Of a stretch of 64,000 bases of DNA, positions 16,496 through 23,900 are shown in pieces. The notes under the pieces were generated by a model. It did no database searches, was not told the DNA's origin, and saw nothing but the letters and a program-made list of their open reading frames with translations. The number at the start of each line of letters is the position of its first letter. The stretch's first letter is position 1. Source of the DNA: Klenkia soli (lineage in GTDB: Bacteria; Actinomycetota; Actinomycetes; Mycobacteriales; Geodermatophilaceae). The DNA is taken from NCBI RefSeq assembly GCF_900103975.1, contig NZ_FNIR01000015.1:1-64000 (forward strand), in the 5' to 3' direction. The position numbers and the translations under genes are program-made.

Positions 16496-17609
16496 CCCGG
16501 TCGGGGAACGAGCGGTCGCCGAACAGCACCGCCCGGGCCGCGGCCCGGCCCGGTGGGGTGGCCAGCAGCGGGAACGCGGCGTCCACCAGCCGCGGCGACC
16601 GGACGGCGGCCAGCCCCCGGCGCAGCAGCAGCCGGCCGCGGAACCGCGCGCGCAGCTCGGCCCCGTCGTAGCCGGCCAGCGCGGCCGCCGACCCCGTGCG
16701 CAGCGCCGCGTCGAGCACCTGCGCGGCCAGCGCGGCCTGCCGCAGGCACGGGTCCAGGCCGCCGGCGGTCAGCGGTGAGACCGCACCGGAGGCGTCGCCG
16801 ACCAGCAACCCCTCGGGGCTGCTGATCCGCCGCAGCAGCCCGCCGACCGGGATCGGCCCGCCCCGGTGCTCGGCGTCGGCCGGGACGGCGTGCGCGAGCC
16901 CCGGCGCGGTGGCGGTGAACCGGCGCAGCGCCGCCCGCAGGCCCTCGGGGTAGCGGTCGGGGTAGCCGGCGACGCCGACGTGCACGTGCCGGCCGTCGTC
17001 CACCACCCAGGCCAGGTAGCCGGGGGCGAGCACCGGGTCGAGCACGCAGTGGAAGGCCGGGGGCCGGTCGTGGGCGGGGACGGCGAACACCGCCTCGGCG
17101 CCCACCAGCAGCTCCCGGTTGCGGTCCAGGCCCAGCTCGGCGGCCACCCGTGAGCGGGCACCGTCGGCCCCGACGAGGAAGCGGGCCCGCACCCGCCGCT
17201 CGCCCTCCGGGCCGCTCTCCGGGCCGCTCAGCCGCCAGCCGCCGGCGTCCCGGCCGAGGAACCGGGTGCCCAGCGCGATGCGCACACCGGCCTCGACCGC
17301 GTCGGCGGCGGCCGCCAGGTAGAGCCCACCCATGTCGCCGACCCGGTACTCGTCGCGCGGGCTGTCGAGGGTCACCGACCGGCGGAGCCCCGGCGGGTGC
17401 AGGACCACCCGCCGGATCGGCGGCCCCAGGTGCTCCGGCGGGAGCGGGAAGTCCTCGAGGGTCTTCGCCACGAAGATGCCGGTGGTGCGCACCGCGCCGT
17501 CGAGCCGGCGGCGGCGGTCGACGAGGAGGACGTCGTGCCCGCGGCGGGCCAGGTCGGTGGCCAGGTGCAGGCCGGCCAGGCCGGCACCGACCACCAGGAC
17601 GTCGGTCAT
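16428..17609 (-). CDS. FAD-dependent oxidoreductase (geranylgeranyl reductase/monooxygenase-like)
   Basis: 393 aa. N-terminal dinucleotide fold VLVVGAGLAGLHLATDLARR with GxGxxG, then an acidic/basic strand end VLLVDRRRR; GADGARSRVA matches the second flavin motif (GADG) of PHBH-fold enzymes, and LLVGDASGAVSPLTAGG the third (GD). The 'SPLTAGGL' form is typical of geranylgeranyl reductase and lycopene-cyclase-like members, so isoprenoid or lipid saturation is possible; substrate not assigned. The final 25 residues are Pro/Ala/Arg-rich. It starts inside the stop of the XRE gene (ATGA at 17606-17609), so it is probably co-translated with XRE and DUF2975. Confidence 0.82.
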   Translation of the reverse strand: MTDVLVVGAGLAGLHLATDLARRGHDVLLVDRRRRLDGAVRTTGIFVAKTLEDFPLPPEHLGPPIRRVVLHPPGLRRSVTLDSPRDEYRVGDMGGLYLAAAADAVEAGVRIALGTRFLGRDAGGWRLSGPESGPEGERRVRARFLVGADGARSRVAAELGLDRNRELLVGAEAVFAVPAHDRPPAFHCVLDPVLAPGYLAWVVDDGRHVHVGVAGYPDRYPEGLRAALRRFTATAPGLAHAVPADAEHRGGPIPVGGLLRRISSPEGLLVGDASGAVSPLTAGGLDPCLRQAALAAQVLDAALRTGSAAALAGYDGAELRARFRGRLLLRRGLAAVRSPRLVDAAFPLLATPPGRAAARAVLFGDRSFPDRVSGVRAAGGPARPPAAPARRPG

Positions 17610-17830
17610 CCCGGCACCTGTGCGTCCTCGTCGACCCACTGCAGGAGGTCGCCGGGCTGGCACTCGAGCACCCGGCAGATGGCCTCCAGGGTGCTGAACC
17701 GCACGGCCTTGGCCCGCCCGTTCTTGAGGACGGCGACGTTGGCCGGGGTGAGCCCGACCTTCTCCGCGAACTCCCCCACACCCATCCGCCGCTGCGCGAG
17801 CAGCACGTCGATGCGCACGACGATCGGCAT
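17606..17830 (-). CDS. XRE/Cro-type HTH regulator (YozG-like)
   Basis: 74 aa, nearly all helix-turn-helix: DVLLAQRRMGVGEFAEKVGLTPANVAVLKNG as HTH, then the conserved FSTLEAICRVLECQPGDLLQW of the small Cro/YozG group. Quotes are split here: recognition region 'AEKVGLTPANVAVLKNG', tail 'LEAICRVLECQPGDLL'. It follows the DUF2975 gene with a TGATG overlap and precedes the FAD gene with an ATGA overlap. DUF2975-XRE pairs are widespread. The perfect palindrome at 18319-18338 in the operon promoter is the obvious target, implying autorepression. Confidence 0.85.
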   Translation of the reverse strand: MPIVVRIDVLLAQRRMGVGEFAEKVGLTPANVAVLKNGRAKAVRFSTLEAICRVLECQPGDLLQWVDEDAQVPG

Positions 17831-18309
17831 CAGATGACCTGCTCGAGGTCGCTGCGCAGGGTGGTGGCCTGGCGCAGCAGCGAGCGCAGCACCAGCACGA
17901 CCAGCTCGACGACGACGATGCCGACCAGGACCAGGAACAGCAGCAGCGGCAGTCCGGGGTCCTGCGCGGCGAGGCCCACCAGCCCGACCCCGACGGCGAA
18001 CACGACGCCCCCGGCGGCCGTGGCCCGCACGACGAGGTCGACCCACGGCAGCGCGTCGGTGGTGAAGATCCGGTCGCGCTCGACCATGCCCAGCAGCTTC
18101 CAGGTGGCGACGAGGACCACCTCGAACCCCAGGAGGGTGAGGACGGCGACCCCGGTCAGCGGCCAGCGCAGCCAGGCCAGCTCGGCGTCCTCCCGGGCCA
18201 TGGCCGCGAACTGCCCGGGGAAGGAGGAGGTCTGCAGCAGCAGCACCAGCGCGAACAGGACGACCAGGAAGACCCGGAGCAGCGGGACGACCCCGACACG
18301 GCGTGACAT
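17830..18309 (-). CDS. DUF2975 family membrane protein
   Basis: 159 aa with four hydrophobic segments: near residues 10-27, 50-68, 90-113 and 118-141. The pattern (short N-terminus, 4 TM, 'LVVRATAAGGVVFAVG', C-terminal basic helix) matches DUF2975, which nearly always sits next to a tiny XRE regulator, as here. Function unknown; perhaps a membrane partner that sequesters or signals to the regulator. The ATG at 18309 lies about 30 nt downstream of a TTGACA -35. Confidence 0.8.
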   Translation of the reverse strand: MSRRVGVVPLLRVFLVVLFALVLLLQTSSFPGQFAAMAREDAELAWLRWPLTGVAVLTLLGFEVVLVATWKLLGMVERDRIFTTDALPWVDLVVRATAAGGVVFAVGVGLVGLAAQDPGLPLLLFLVLVGIVVVELVVLVLRSLLRQATTLRSDLEQVI

Positions 18310-18314
18310 GCATC

Positions 18315-18344
18315 GATCATCGATAGCAATCTATCGATTGTCAA
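18315..18344 (-). promoter_or_regulatory. Promoter with embedded perfect 8-4-8 operator for the DUF2975-XRE-FAD operon
   Basis: Reading leftward, consensus -35 TTGACA is at 18344-18339. A perfect palindrome ATCGATAG-CAAT-CTATCGAT (18319-18338) fills the spacer, and GATGAT follows 17 nt after the -35 as the -10. The patch is strikingly AT-rich for this genome. A repressor bound here would block RNA polymerase; the XRE protein of the operon is the likely ligand. Confidence 0.7.
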
Positions 18345-18359
18345 TGGGCAGCGCCGGGG

Positions 18360-19025
18360 TCAGGCCAGTCCGTGCTGGTGGGCGAAGACGACGACCTGCA
18401 CCCGGTCGCGCAGCCCGAGCTTGCGCAGCACCGCCCCGACGTGGGTCTTGACCGTCGACTCCGACAGGTAGGCCTGACCGGCGATCTCGGCGTTGGACAG
18501 CCCCCGGGCGACGGCGGCGAACACCTCGCGCTCCTTGTCGGTCAGCTCGCCGAAGGCCGCGGGCACCGGCTCGCGCGCCGGTGCCCGGCTGTCCAGCAGG
18601 GTGGCCAGGTCGCGCGGGGCCAGCACGGCGTTGCCGGCGTGCACGGTGCGGATCGCGTCGCGCAGCTGCACCGGGGTCGTGTCCTTGAGCAGGAACCCGC
18701 TGGCCCCGTGCCGGATCGCCGCCGCCGCCCGGTCGTCGAGGTCGAAGGTGGTCAGCACGACCACCCGGACCGGACGGGCGCGGGCGGCCACCGCCTCCGG
18801 CGCCAGGATCCGGCGGGTCGCCTCGACGCCGTCCAGGTCGGGCATCCGCAGGTCCATGAGCACGACGTCGGGCGCCAGCTCGTCGACCGCCCGCACCGCC
18901 TCGTGGCCGTCGCCGGCGACCCCGACGACGTGCATGCCCTCCTGCGCGTCGACGATCACCCGCACCCCGGCGCGGAACAGCTCCTGGTCGTCGACGAGCA
19001 GCACCCGGATGTCCTCGCTCGCCAT
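18360..19025 (-). CDS. NarL/LuxR-family response regulator
   Basis: 221 aa. Receiver domain with VLLVDDQ acidic pocket, phospho-acceptor Asp58 in VVLMDLRMPD, Thr in VVVLTTFD, and Lys in GFLLKDTT. C-terminal LuxR HTH: ELTDKEREVFAAVARGLSN, then EIAGQAYLSESTVKTHVGAV. Activated by the kinase encoded just upstream. ATG 19025 gives the family-standard short N-terminus; GTG 19037 (with AGGA upstream) and GTG 19055 (GTGA overlap with the kinase stop) are alternatives. Targets unknown; no target gene is in the same operon. Confidence 0.9.
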   Translation of the reverse strand: MASEDIRVLLVDDQELFRAGVRVIVDAQEGMHVVGVAGDGHEAVRAVDELAPDVVLMDLRMPDLDGVEATRRILAPEAVAARARPVRVVVLTTFDLDDRAAAAIRHGASGFLLKDTTPVQLRDAIRTVHAGNAVLAPRDLATLLDSRAPAREPVPAAFGELTDKEREVFAAVARGLSNAEIAGQAYLSESTVKTHVGAVLRKLGLRDRVQVVVFAHQHGLA

Positions 19026-19051
19026 GTCCTCGGTCACGGGAGGATCCTGCG

Positions 19052-20302
19052 TCACCGGCGGACCGGCAGCCGCGCGGTCACCGCGAACCGGTCGGCGCCG
19101 GGCTGCACGTCCAGCCGGCCGCCCACCGACGCCAACCGGTCCCGCATGCCGGCCAACCCGCGGCCGCCGGGGGTGGGCGCGGCACCGTCGCTGCCGTTGT
19201 CCACGCGGATGCGCAGCTCGTCGTCCCACGACCGCTGGACCAGCACCGGGGCGTCCCGCCGGCCGTGCCGCAGCGCGTTGGTGACCATCTCCTGCAGCAC
19301 CCGGTAGGCCACCTGGGCCAGCTCGGGCGGCAACGGCTGCGGGCGGCCGGTCTGCTCGTCGACGACCTCCCGCCCGCTGCGCCGGATGCCCTCGACCAGG
19401 TCGTCGAGGTCGGCCAGGACGGCGACGGGGACGGCGGCGGGGGCGGTGTCGTCCGAGCGGGTGACCTGCAGCACCGCGCGGACGTCCTGCAGGGAGGTGC
19501 GCGCCGACGTCGCGATCACGGCGAGGGTCTGCTTCAGCCGCGCCGGGTCGTCGTCCGGGAGGTACTGGCCGGACTCCGCCTGCGCCAGGATCACCGCCAG
19601 CGAGTGCCCGACGACGTCGTGGACGTCCGCGGCCAGCCGGGCCTGGTCGCTGCGCAGCCGGGCCACCTCGGCGCTCTCCTGCTCGCGGGCCTCCGCGGCC
19701 AGCTGCTGCTCCTGCGACCTGCGGGCCCGGGCCAGGAACCGCACCGCGAGCCCGGCCAGCCACGGCAGCGCCAGCGTGCCCAGCCCCAGGAGGACGACGC
19801 CGACCTGGATCGTCGTGCTGCTGGAGGTGAGCGGGGCCAGCGCCTCGCGGAAGCTGCCCCCGCTGGCCGGGAACCAGCCGTCGCGCAGCAGCAGCAGGCC
19901 CACGAGCACCCCGAGCGGCAGCGAGACCCCGGCGACCACGACCGTCACCGGGCGCCCCCAGCGAGCCGCGCCGAAGGCGACCAGCGCGAGGGCGACCTGG
20001 GTGACCAGCGGCGGCACGTAGGTGACGACCTGCAGGGCGCAGGTCAGCCAGGCCAGCCCGATCCCCAGCGCCGGCAGCCGCCGCCAGGTCGCCACGGCCG
20101 CGGTCGTGCCCACCACCACCCACGCCAGCGCCGAGGTCCGGCCCTCGAGCAGCTGCGCCGTGCGGACGGCGTCCACCAGTCCGAACCCGGCGACGAGCAG
20201 CGCGGGCAGGACGTCGACGACCCACCCGCGCCGACCGGGGGGCGGGGTCTGCGGCGGCGGGTGCACCCCCGCAGCATCGCGCGCCGTCGTCCTCCTCGGC
20301 AT
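19052..20302 (-). CDS. Sensor histidine kinase, HisKA_3 type
   Basis: 416 aa. Six or so hydrophobic segments in the first 190 residues, a short coiled linker, then HisKA_3 with phospho-acceptor His228 in ARLAADVHDVVGHSL, and an HATPase_c domain (EMVTNALRHG N-box, GRGLAGMRDRLASVGG G-box). Pairs with the NarL-type regulator downstream. The sensing part is purely membrane helices with almost no extracellular loop, as in DesK- and LiaS-like kinases that read membrane state or cell-wall stress; the signal is inferred, not known. Confidence 0.9.
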   Translation of the reverse strand: MPRRTTARDAAGVHPPPQTPPPGRRGWVVDVLPALLVAGFGLVDAVRTAQLLEGRTSALAWVVVGTTAAVATWRRLPALGIGLAWLTCALQVVTYVPPLVTQVALALVAFGAARWGRPVTVVVAGVSLPLGVLVGLLLLRDGWFPASGGSFREALAPLTSSSTTIQVGVVLLGLGTLALPWLAGLAVRFLARARRSQEQQLAAEAREQESAEVARLRSDQARLAADVHDVVGHSLAVILAQAESGQYLPDDDPARLKQTLAVIATSARTSLQDVRAVLQVTRSDDTAPAAVPVAVLADLDDLVEGIRRSGREVVDEQTGRPQPLPPELAQVAYRVLQEMVTNALRHGRRDAPVLVQRSWDDELRIRVDNGSDGAAPTPGGRGLAGMRDRLASVGGRLDVQPGADRFAVTARLPVRR

Positions 20303-20395
20303 CCCCCCGAGGTACCGGTCCCGCGGTACCGGCGGCCCGCTCCCGGCACCACGGGTGGAGGTGGAGCGGGTGCCCGACGGTCGAGCGTGCTCGCC

Positions 20396-20959
20396 ATGAC
20401 TCGCACCCGCGTCCCCGCCCTGCTGATCGGCTGCCTCGTGCTGGCCGCGTGCGCCACGACCGCCGTGGCTGCGCGGACGCCCTCACCGACCCTGACGACC
20501 ACGGAGGGCACCGTGCTCGGCCCCGCCGACGGGTACCTGCCCGACGGCGAGGGGCTCTCGCCCTTCGACACCGCCGAGCCGGCCGTCGGCAACCTGGAGC
20601 GGGCCCTGCTCGACGCCCTGCAGGACGCCACGACCGCCGCCCGGGACGACGGGGTGACCGTGCAGGTGACCAGCGGGTGGCGCAGCGCCGCGCTGCAGCA
20701 GGCGCTGTTCGACCAGGCCGTAGCCGAGCACGGCAGCGTCGAGGAGGCCCGCCGCTTCGTGCTCACCCCCGAGCTCTCCCAGCACGTCACCGGCCGGGCG
20801 GTCGACGTCGCGCCCTACGACGCGATGGACTGGCTCAGCCGGTTCGGCTCGGACTACGGGCTCTGCCGCACGTACGCCAACGAGGCCTGGCACTTCGAGC
20901 TGGTGACCTCCCGCGGCGGCGAGTGCCCCGAGGAGCTCACCGATGCCACCGCCGGCTGA
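20396..20959 (+). CDS. D-Ala-D-Ala carboxypeptidase-like M15 (VanY) lipoprotein
   Basis: 187 aa. N-terminal signal with possible lipobox LAAC (Cys19), then an M15 peptidase domain: zinc ligands His130 and Asp137 in SQHVTGRAVDV and His166 in NEAWHFE, with Glu163 as candidate catalytic residue. VTSGWRSAALQQALF is the conserved substrate-side region. Such enzymes trim the terminal D-Ala from peptidoglycan stem peptides outside the membrane. Convergent with the GGDEF gene, the two stop codons directly abutting. Confidence 0.85.
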   Translation: MTRTRVPALLIGCLVLAACATTAVAARTPSPTLTTTEGTVLGPADGYLPDGEGLSPFDTAEPAVGNLERALLDALQDATTAARDDGVTVQVTSGWRSAALQQALFDQAVAEHGSVEEARRFVLTPELSQHVTGRAVDVAPYDAMDWLSRFGSDYGLCRTYANEAWHFELVTSRGGECPEELTDATAG

Positions 20960-21736
20960 TCAGACGGTGCGCACGGCTCGTTTGCGCTCGTACATCCCGC
21001 CGTCGACCACGGCCAGCGCCTGGTCCACCGTCTGGCCGGCGGTCAGCGTGGTGATGCCGACCGAGGCGGAGGTCTGCACGCTGTCCTCGTCGGGCAGCAG
21101 CACCTCCAGGTGGGCGAGCCGGTCGCGGAGCCGGCCGGCCACCGCCTCGCTGCCCGGCGGCAGGAGGACGACGAACTCGTCACCGCCCAGGCGACCCACC
21201 ACGCCGCCGCCGAGCTCGACGCCGTCCTCGACGACCGACACCACCGCCTGCAGGACGACGTCGCCCGCGGCGTGCCCGAACGTGTCGTTGACGGCCTTGA
21301 AGTCGTCCAGGTCGAGCAGCACGAGGACGCAGCCGTCGGTCGCGGTGCCCTCGACCGCCTCGAAGAACCCGCGCCGGTTGGCGACCTCGGTTGGCGGGTC
21401 GACCCGGGCCTGCCGCTCCAGCTCGTCCTGCAGGTGGGTGCGCCGCCGGACCTCGTCGGCCAGGCGGGCGTTGGCCTCGGCCAGCCGGGTGTGCAGGCGC
21501 AGCCAGGGGATCGCGGTGATCGGGGCGAGGACCAGCGGCATCAGCACCGGTGCGCCGTGCGCGACCAGCCGCACCGGCAGCGCGTCGAAGGTCAGCCCGA
21601 ACGCCCAGTAGACGAGGTGCGTGATCACCACCACGGAGCCCGCGGTCGCGGCCGCGGTGAACCGCACGACCGACTGGAGCGCGGACGGCGGCGGCACGTC
21701 GTCCGCACGGGTGGCGTCGGGGCCGGCCGTGGTCAC
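20960..21736 (-). CDS. Diguanylate cyclase, membrane-bound GGDEF protein without I-site
   Basis: 258 aa. Two hydrophobic segments (about residues 20-65), a short helix linker (LAEANARLADEVRRR), then GGDEF. The active-site loop is RLGGDEF and the metal-binding LLDLDDFKAVND is intact, so cyclase activity is expected. The inhibitory RxxD motif five residues before GGDEF is absent (LGGG there), suggesting no c-di-GMP product inhibition. The usual DPLTGLxNR is altered to DPPTEVANRR. GTG 21736 is chosen; an in-frame upstream start at 21772 is possible. Confidence 0.85.
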   Translation of the reverse strand: MTTAGPDATRADDVPPPSALQSVVRFTAAATAGSVVVITHLVYWAFGLTFDALPVRLVAHGAPVLMPLVLAPITAIPWLRLHTRLAEANARLADEVRRRTHLQDELERQARVDPPTEVANRRGFFEAVEGTATDGCVLVLLDLDDFKAVNDTFGHAAGDVVLQAVVSVVEDGVELGGGVVGRLGGDEFVVLLPPGSEAVAGRLRDRLAHLEVLLPDEDSVQTSASVGITTLTAGQTVDQALAVVDGGMYERKRAVRTV

Positions 21737-21797
21737 GGGAAGATGATCGACTGCCCCCTGCCCGCGGTGCACACCGCCTGCGGCCGGCCACGCCCGG

Positions 21798-21870
21798 TGG
21801 GCCCCGTGGGGATCGAACCCACAACCCGCGGATTAAAAGTCCGCTGCTCTGCCAGTTGAGCTAGAGGCCC
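21798..21870 (-). tRNA. tRNA-Lys (TTT)
   Basis: Cloverleaf complete: acceptor GGGCCTC/GGGGCCC (one G-T), D-arm GCTC/GAGC, anticodon stem GCGGA/TCCGC with loop CTTTTAA (anticodon TTT), T-arm GTGGG/CCCAC with TTCGATC. 73 nt, A73; CCA is not fully encoded (ACCG). Confidence 0.95.
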
Positions 21871-22006
21871 CGTGGCCCGTCGGCCACCGTCGGAGCCTAC
21901 GGGCCCTCGCCGGTGGGGAGCGGCCCGTGACCGTCCGGGGACCCGGTCACCCGTTCAGGGCCGGGGCGGCACCGAACGAGGGATGCCGCGACCACGCAGC
22001 GTCACC

Positions 22007-22012
22007 TAGCGT
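22007..22012 (+). promoter_or_regulatory. -10 hexamer TAGCGT upstream of GT2 gene
   Basis: TAGCGT about 40 nt before ATG 22052, so here a leader of about 33 nt with GGAAG ribosome-binding site is expected. The 21871-22006 stretch before it shows nothing else I can identify. Confidence 0.45.
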
Positions 22013-22051
22013 CGAGCGCGTCCCGGTGCACCTGCAGGAAGCGAGCCCGCC

Positions 22052-23209
22052 ATGACCGGCAAGGACCAGGTCGTCACGACCCGGCCGCTCGTCCGCGGCA
22101 GCGTCCTGCCCCGGCGTGCCGGCCGTCGTCCCCTGCGGATCCGGTTCGGCCGGCGTCCGCCGGCCCGGGTGACCCCGCAGCCGGGCTCGCGACTGCTGGT
22201 GCTGGTGCCGGCGCACGACGCCGAGGCCACCGTCGCGCGCACCCTGGCCTCGCTGCGGGCCCAGACCCGCCGACCCGACCGGGTGGTGCTGCTCGCCGAC
22301 GACTGCACCGACGCCACCGAGGATCTGGCCCGGCGGTTCCCCGAGGTCACCGTCATGCGCACCGTCGAGAACACCGGCGGCCGTGCGGGCGCCCTCGGCC
22401 AGGGTTGGCGACGCTGGCGGGCCGGCCACGACCTGGTCGCCGTCGTCGACGCCGACACCGTGCTGGCCCCCGACTGCCTCGACCAGCTCACCGCCGACCT
22501 GGCCGCCGCGCCCTCCCCCGGCGTGGTCACGGTGCGCTTCGGGGTCGACCAGGGCCTGGGCTCCGACGCCGTCGCACGCCTGCTGGTGCGCCGGCACCGG
22601 GCCGAGACCACCGCCTGGACCACCAGCGCGCTGCAGGGCGACCGGTCCGCCTACGCGCTCGGCGGCCAGGTGGCCCTGCACCGCGCCGGCAGCCTCCGCG
22701 AGCTGGCGGGCGAGCACGGCACGCCCTGGACCGGCACCGACGACCAGCTGGTCCGGGCCCTCCGCCGCACCGGTCACCACACCGCGAGCTCACCGGGGGC
22801 GCGGGTCCACACCGGCCCGGTGCTCACCCTCCGCTCGCTCGCCGCCCGCCGCCTGGCCTCGGACGAGAACACCGCCCGGGCGCTGCGCACCCGTTTCCGG
22901 CGCGGCGCCGCGGCGGGGCTGCTCCGCCCCCAGCTCGCCCTGCTCGGCGGCCTCGCGGTCCGGCTCGTGGTGCTCGGCGCGCTGGCCGGCGTCGTCCCCC
23001 TCGCGCCGTGGTCCTGGGCCCTCCCGCTGCTGGCCGCCTCGGTGGTCGGCACCGTCCGGGCGCTGCGCACCCCGCACCGCACCGCGGCCGACGTGCTGGC
23101 CGGCCTGCTGGTGCTCCCCGCCGAGCTGGACTTCTGGATGCGCCTGGGGTGCGCGGCCACGGCCTGGGTGCGGGCGCTGCGCCGACCGGCCCGACGGTCC
23201 GGCCCCTGA
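22052..23209 (+). CDS. Family 2 glycosyltransferase, membrane-associated
   Basis: 385 aa. GT-A fold start LLVLVPAHDAEATVARTLASL, donor-binding DDCTDAT, and DxD metal site VVDADTVLAPDCL; DDQLVRALRR resembles the catalytic ED/QxxRW region in degenerate form. Two hydrophobic segments near residues 300-345 anchor the C-terminus in the membrane. Likely transfers sugar from a nucleotide donor to a lipid or polysaccharide on the cytoplasmic face; substrates unknown. About 30 basic residues precede the catalytic domain. A GtrA-like gene follows 141 nt later. Confidence 0.82.
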   Translation: MTGKDQVVTTRPLVRGSVLPRRAGRRPLRIRFGRRPPARVTPQPGSRLLVLVPAHDAEATVARTLASLRAQTRRPDRVVLLADDCTDATEDLARRFPEVTVMRTVENTGGRAGALGQGWRRWRAGHDLVAVVDADTVLAPDCLDQLTADLAAAPSPGVVTVRFGVDQGLGSDAVARLLVRRHRAETTAWTTSALQGDRSAYALGGQVALHRAGSLRELAGEHGTPWTGTDDQLVRALRRTGHHTASSPGARVHTGPVLTLRSLAARRLASDENTARALRTRFRRGAAAGLLRPQLALLGGLAVRLVVLGALAGVVPLAPWSWALPLLAASVVGTVRALRTPHRTAADVLAGLLVLPAELDFWMRLGCAATAWVRALRRPARRSGP

Positions 23210-23225
23210 CCACCGCGGGACCAAA

Positions 23226-23256
23226 CGTCCGTTGCCCGTGACAACCATCACGGACG
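23226..23256. terminator. Nested inverted repeats after GT2 gene
   Basis: CGTCCGT (23226-23232)/ACGGACG (23250-23256), with an alternative inner pair CCGTGA (23236-23241)/TCACGG (23248-23253). Could be a terminator for the GT2 gene or an operator for the GtrA gene; the two stems are mutually exclusive. Confidence 0.4.
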
Positions 23257-23350
23257 GCGAGCAGGCCATCGGGAATGCACAGGGCGAACACTGGTGATCG
23301 AGTAGGAAGTTCCTCGAAGCAACCATCTGCGCGCACCGCCTGGAGACACC

Positions 23351-23878
23351 GTGACCTGCCCGAGCCTGCTCCGCCGCCACCCCGCGGTGGAGGTCGTCTC
23401 CGAGGCGGCCGAGGATCTCCGCGCGCAGTCCGAGCACCGCGCGGCCCACCTCCTGCAGCGGCTGCGCGACGGCGACCAGGGCGGGGCCCAGTTCGTCCGC
23501 TTCGCCTTCGTCGGGGCGATCTCCAGCGTGCTCTACGCCGTCCTGTTCGTGGCCTTCGACGGCATCGGCGACCAGCCGGCCAACATCGTCGGGGCGATCG
23601 CCTCCACCCTGCTGGCCAACGAGCTGCACCGCCGGCTCACCTTCCACGCCGGCGACCGCGTCGGGTGGTTCACCGCGCAGTGGGAGGGCGGCGGTCTCGC
23701 CGTCGTCGGCCTGGTGGCCACCTCGGTGGCCCTGGCCGGGCTCGACCAGGTCGTCGTCGACGCCTCGTGGCAGGTGCAGGTGCTGCTCATCGGTGCCGTG
23801 ACCGGGGCGATCGGCGCCTGCCGGTTCGTCGCCCTGCGGGCCTGGGTCTTCACCTCCCGCGCGCTGCAGCGCAGCTGA
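23351..23878 (+). CDS. GtrA-like membrane protein
   Basis: 175 aa, with four hydrophobic segments from about residue 50 on. QFVRFAFVGAISSVLYAVLF is the GtrA N-terminal signature, followed by ANELHRRLTFH, the conserved loop in which N and RxxTF recur in the family. C-terminal RFVALRAWVF is also typical. GtrA proteins are thought to flip undecaprenyl-phosphate-linked sugars for cell-surface glycosylation; this fits the upstream GT2. A 45-residue soluble N-terminus is longer than usual. GTG 23351 follows GGAGA. Confidence 0.82.
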   Translation: MTCPSLLRRHPAVEVVSEAAEDLRAQSEHRAAHLLQRLRDGDQGGAQFVRFAFVGAISSVLYAVLFVAFDGIGDQPANIVGAIASTLLANELHRRLTFHAGDRVGWFTAQWEGGGLAVVGLVATSVALAGLDQVVVDASWQVQVLLIGAVTGAIGACRFVALRAWVFTSRALQRS

Positions 23879-23887
23879 CGCCCCCAC

Positions 23888-23893
23888 TACCGT
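23888..23893 (+). promoter_or_regulatory. -10 hexamer TACCGT, leaderless promoter
   Basis: TACCGT, 7 nt, then GTG 23901 of the phosphoesterase gene; it begins 9 nt after the gtrA-like stop codon. Confidence 0.5.
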
Positions 23894-23900
23894 TCTCCGG

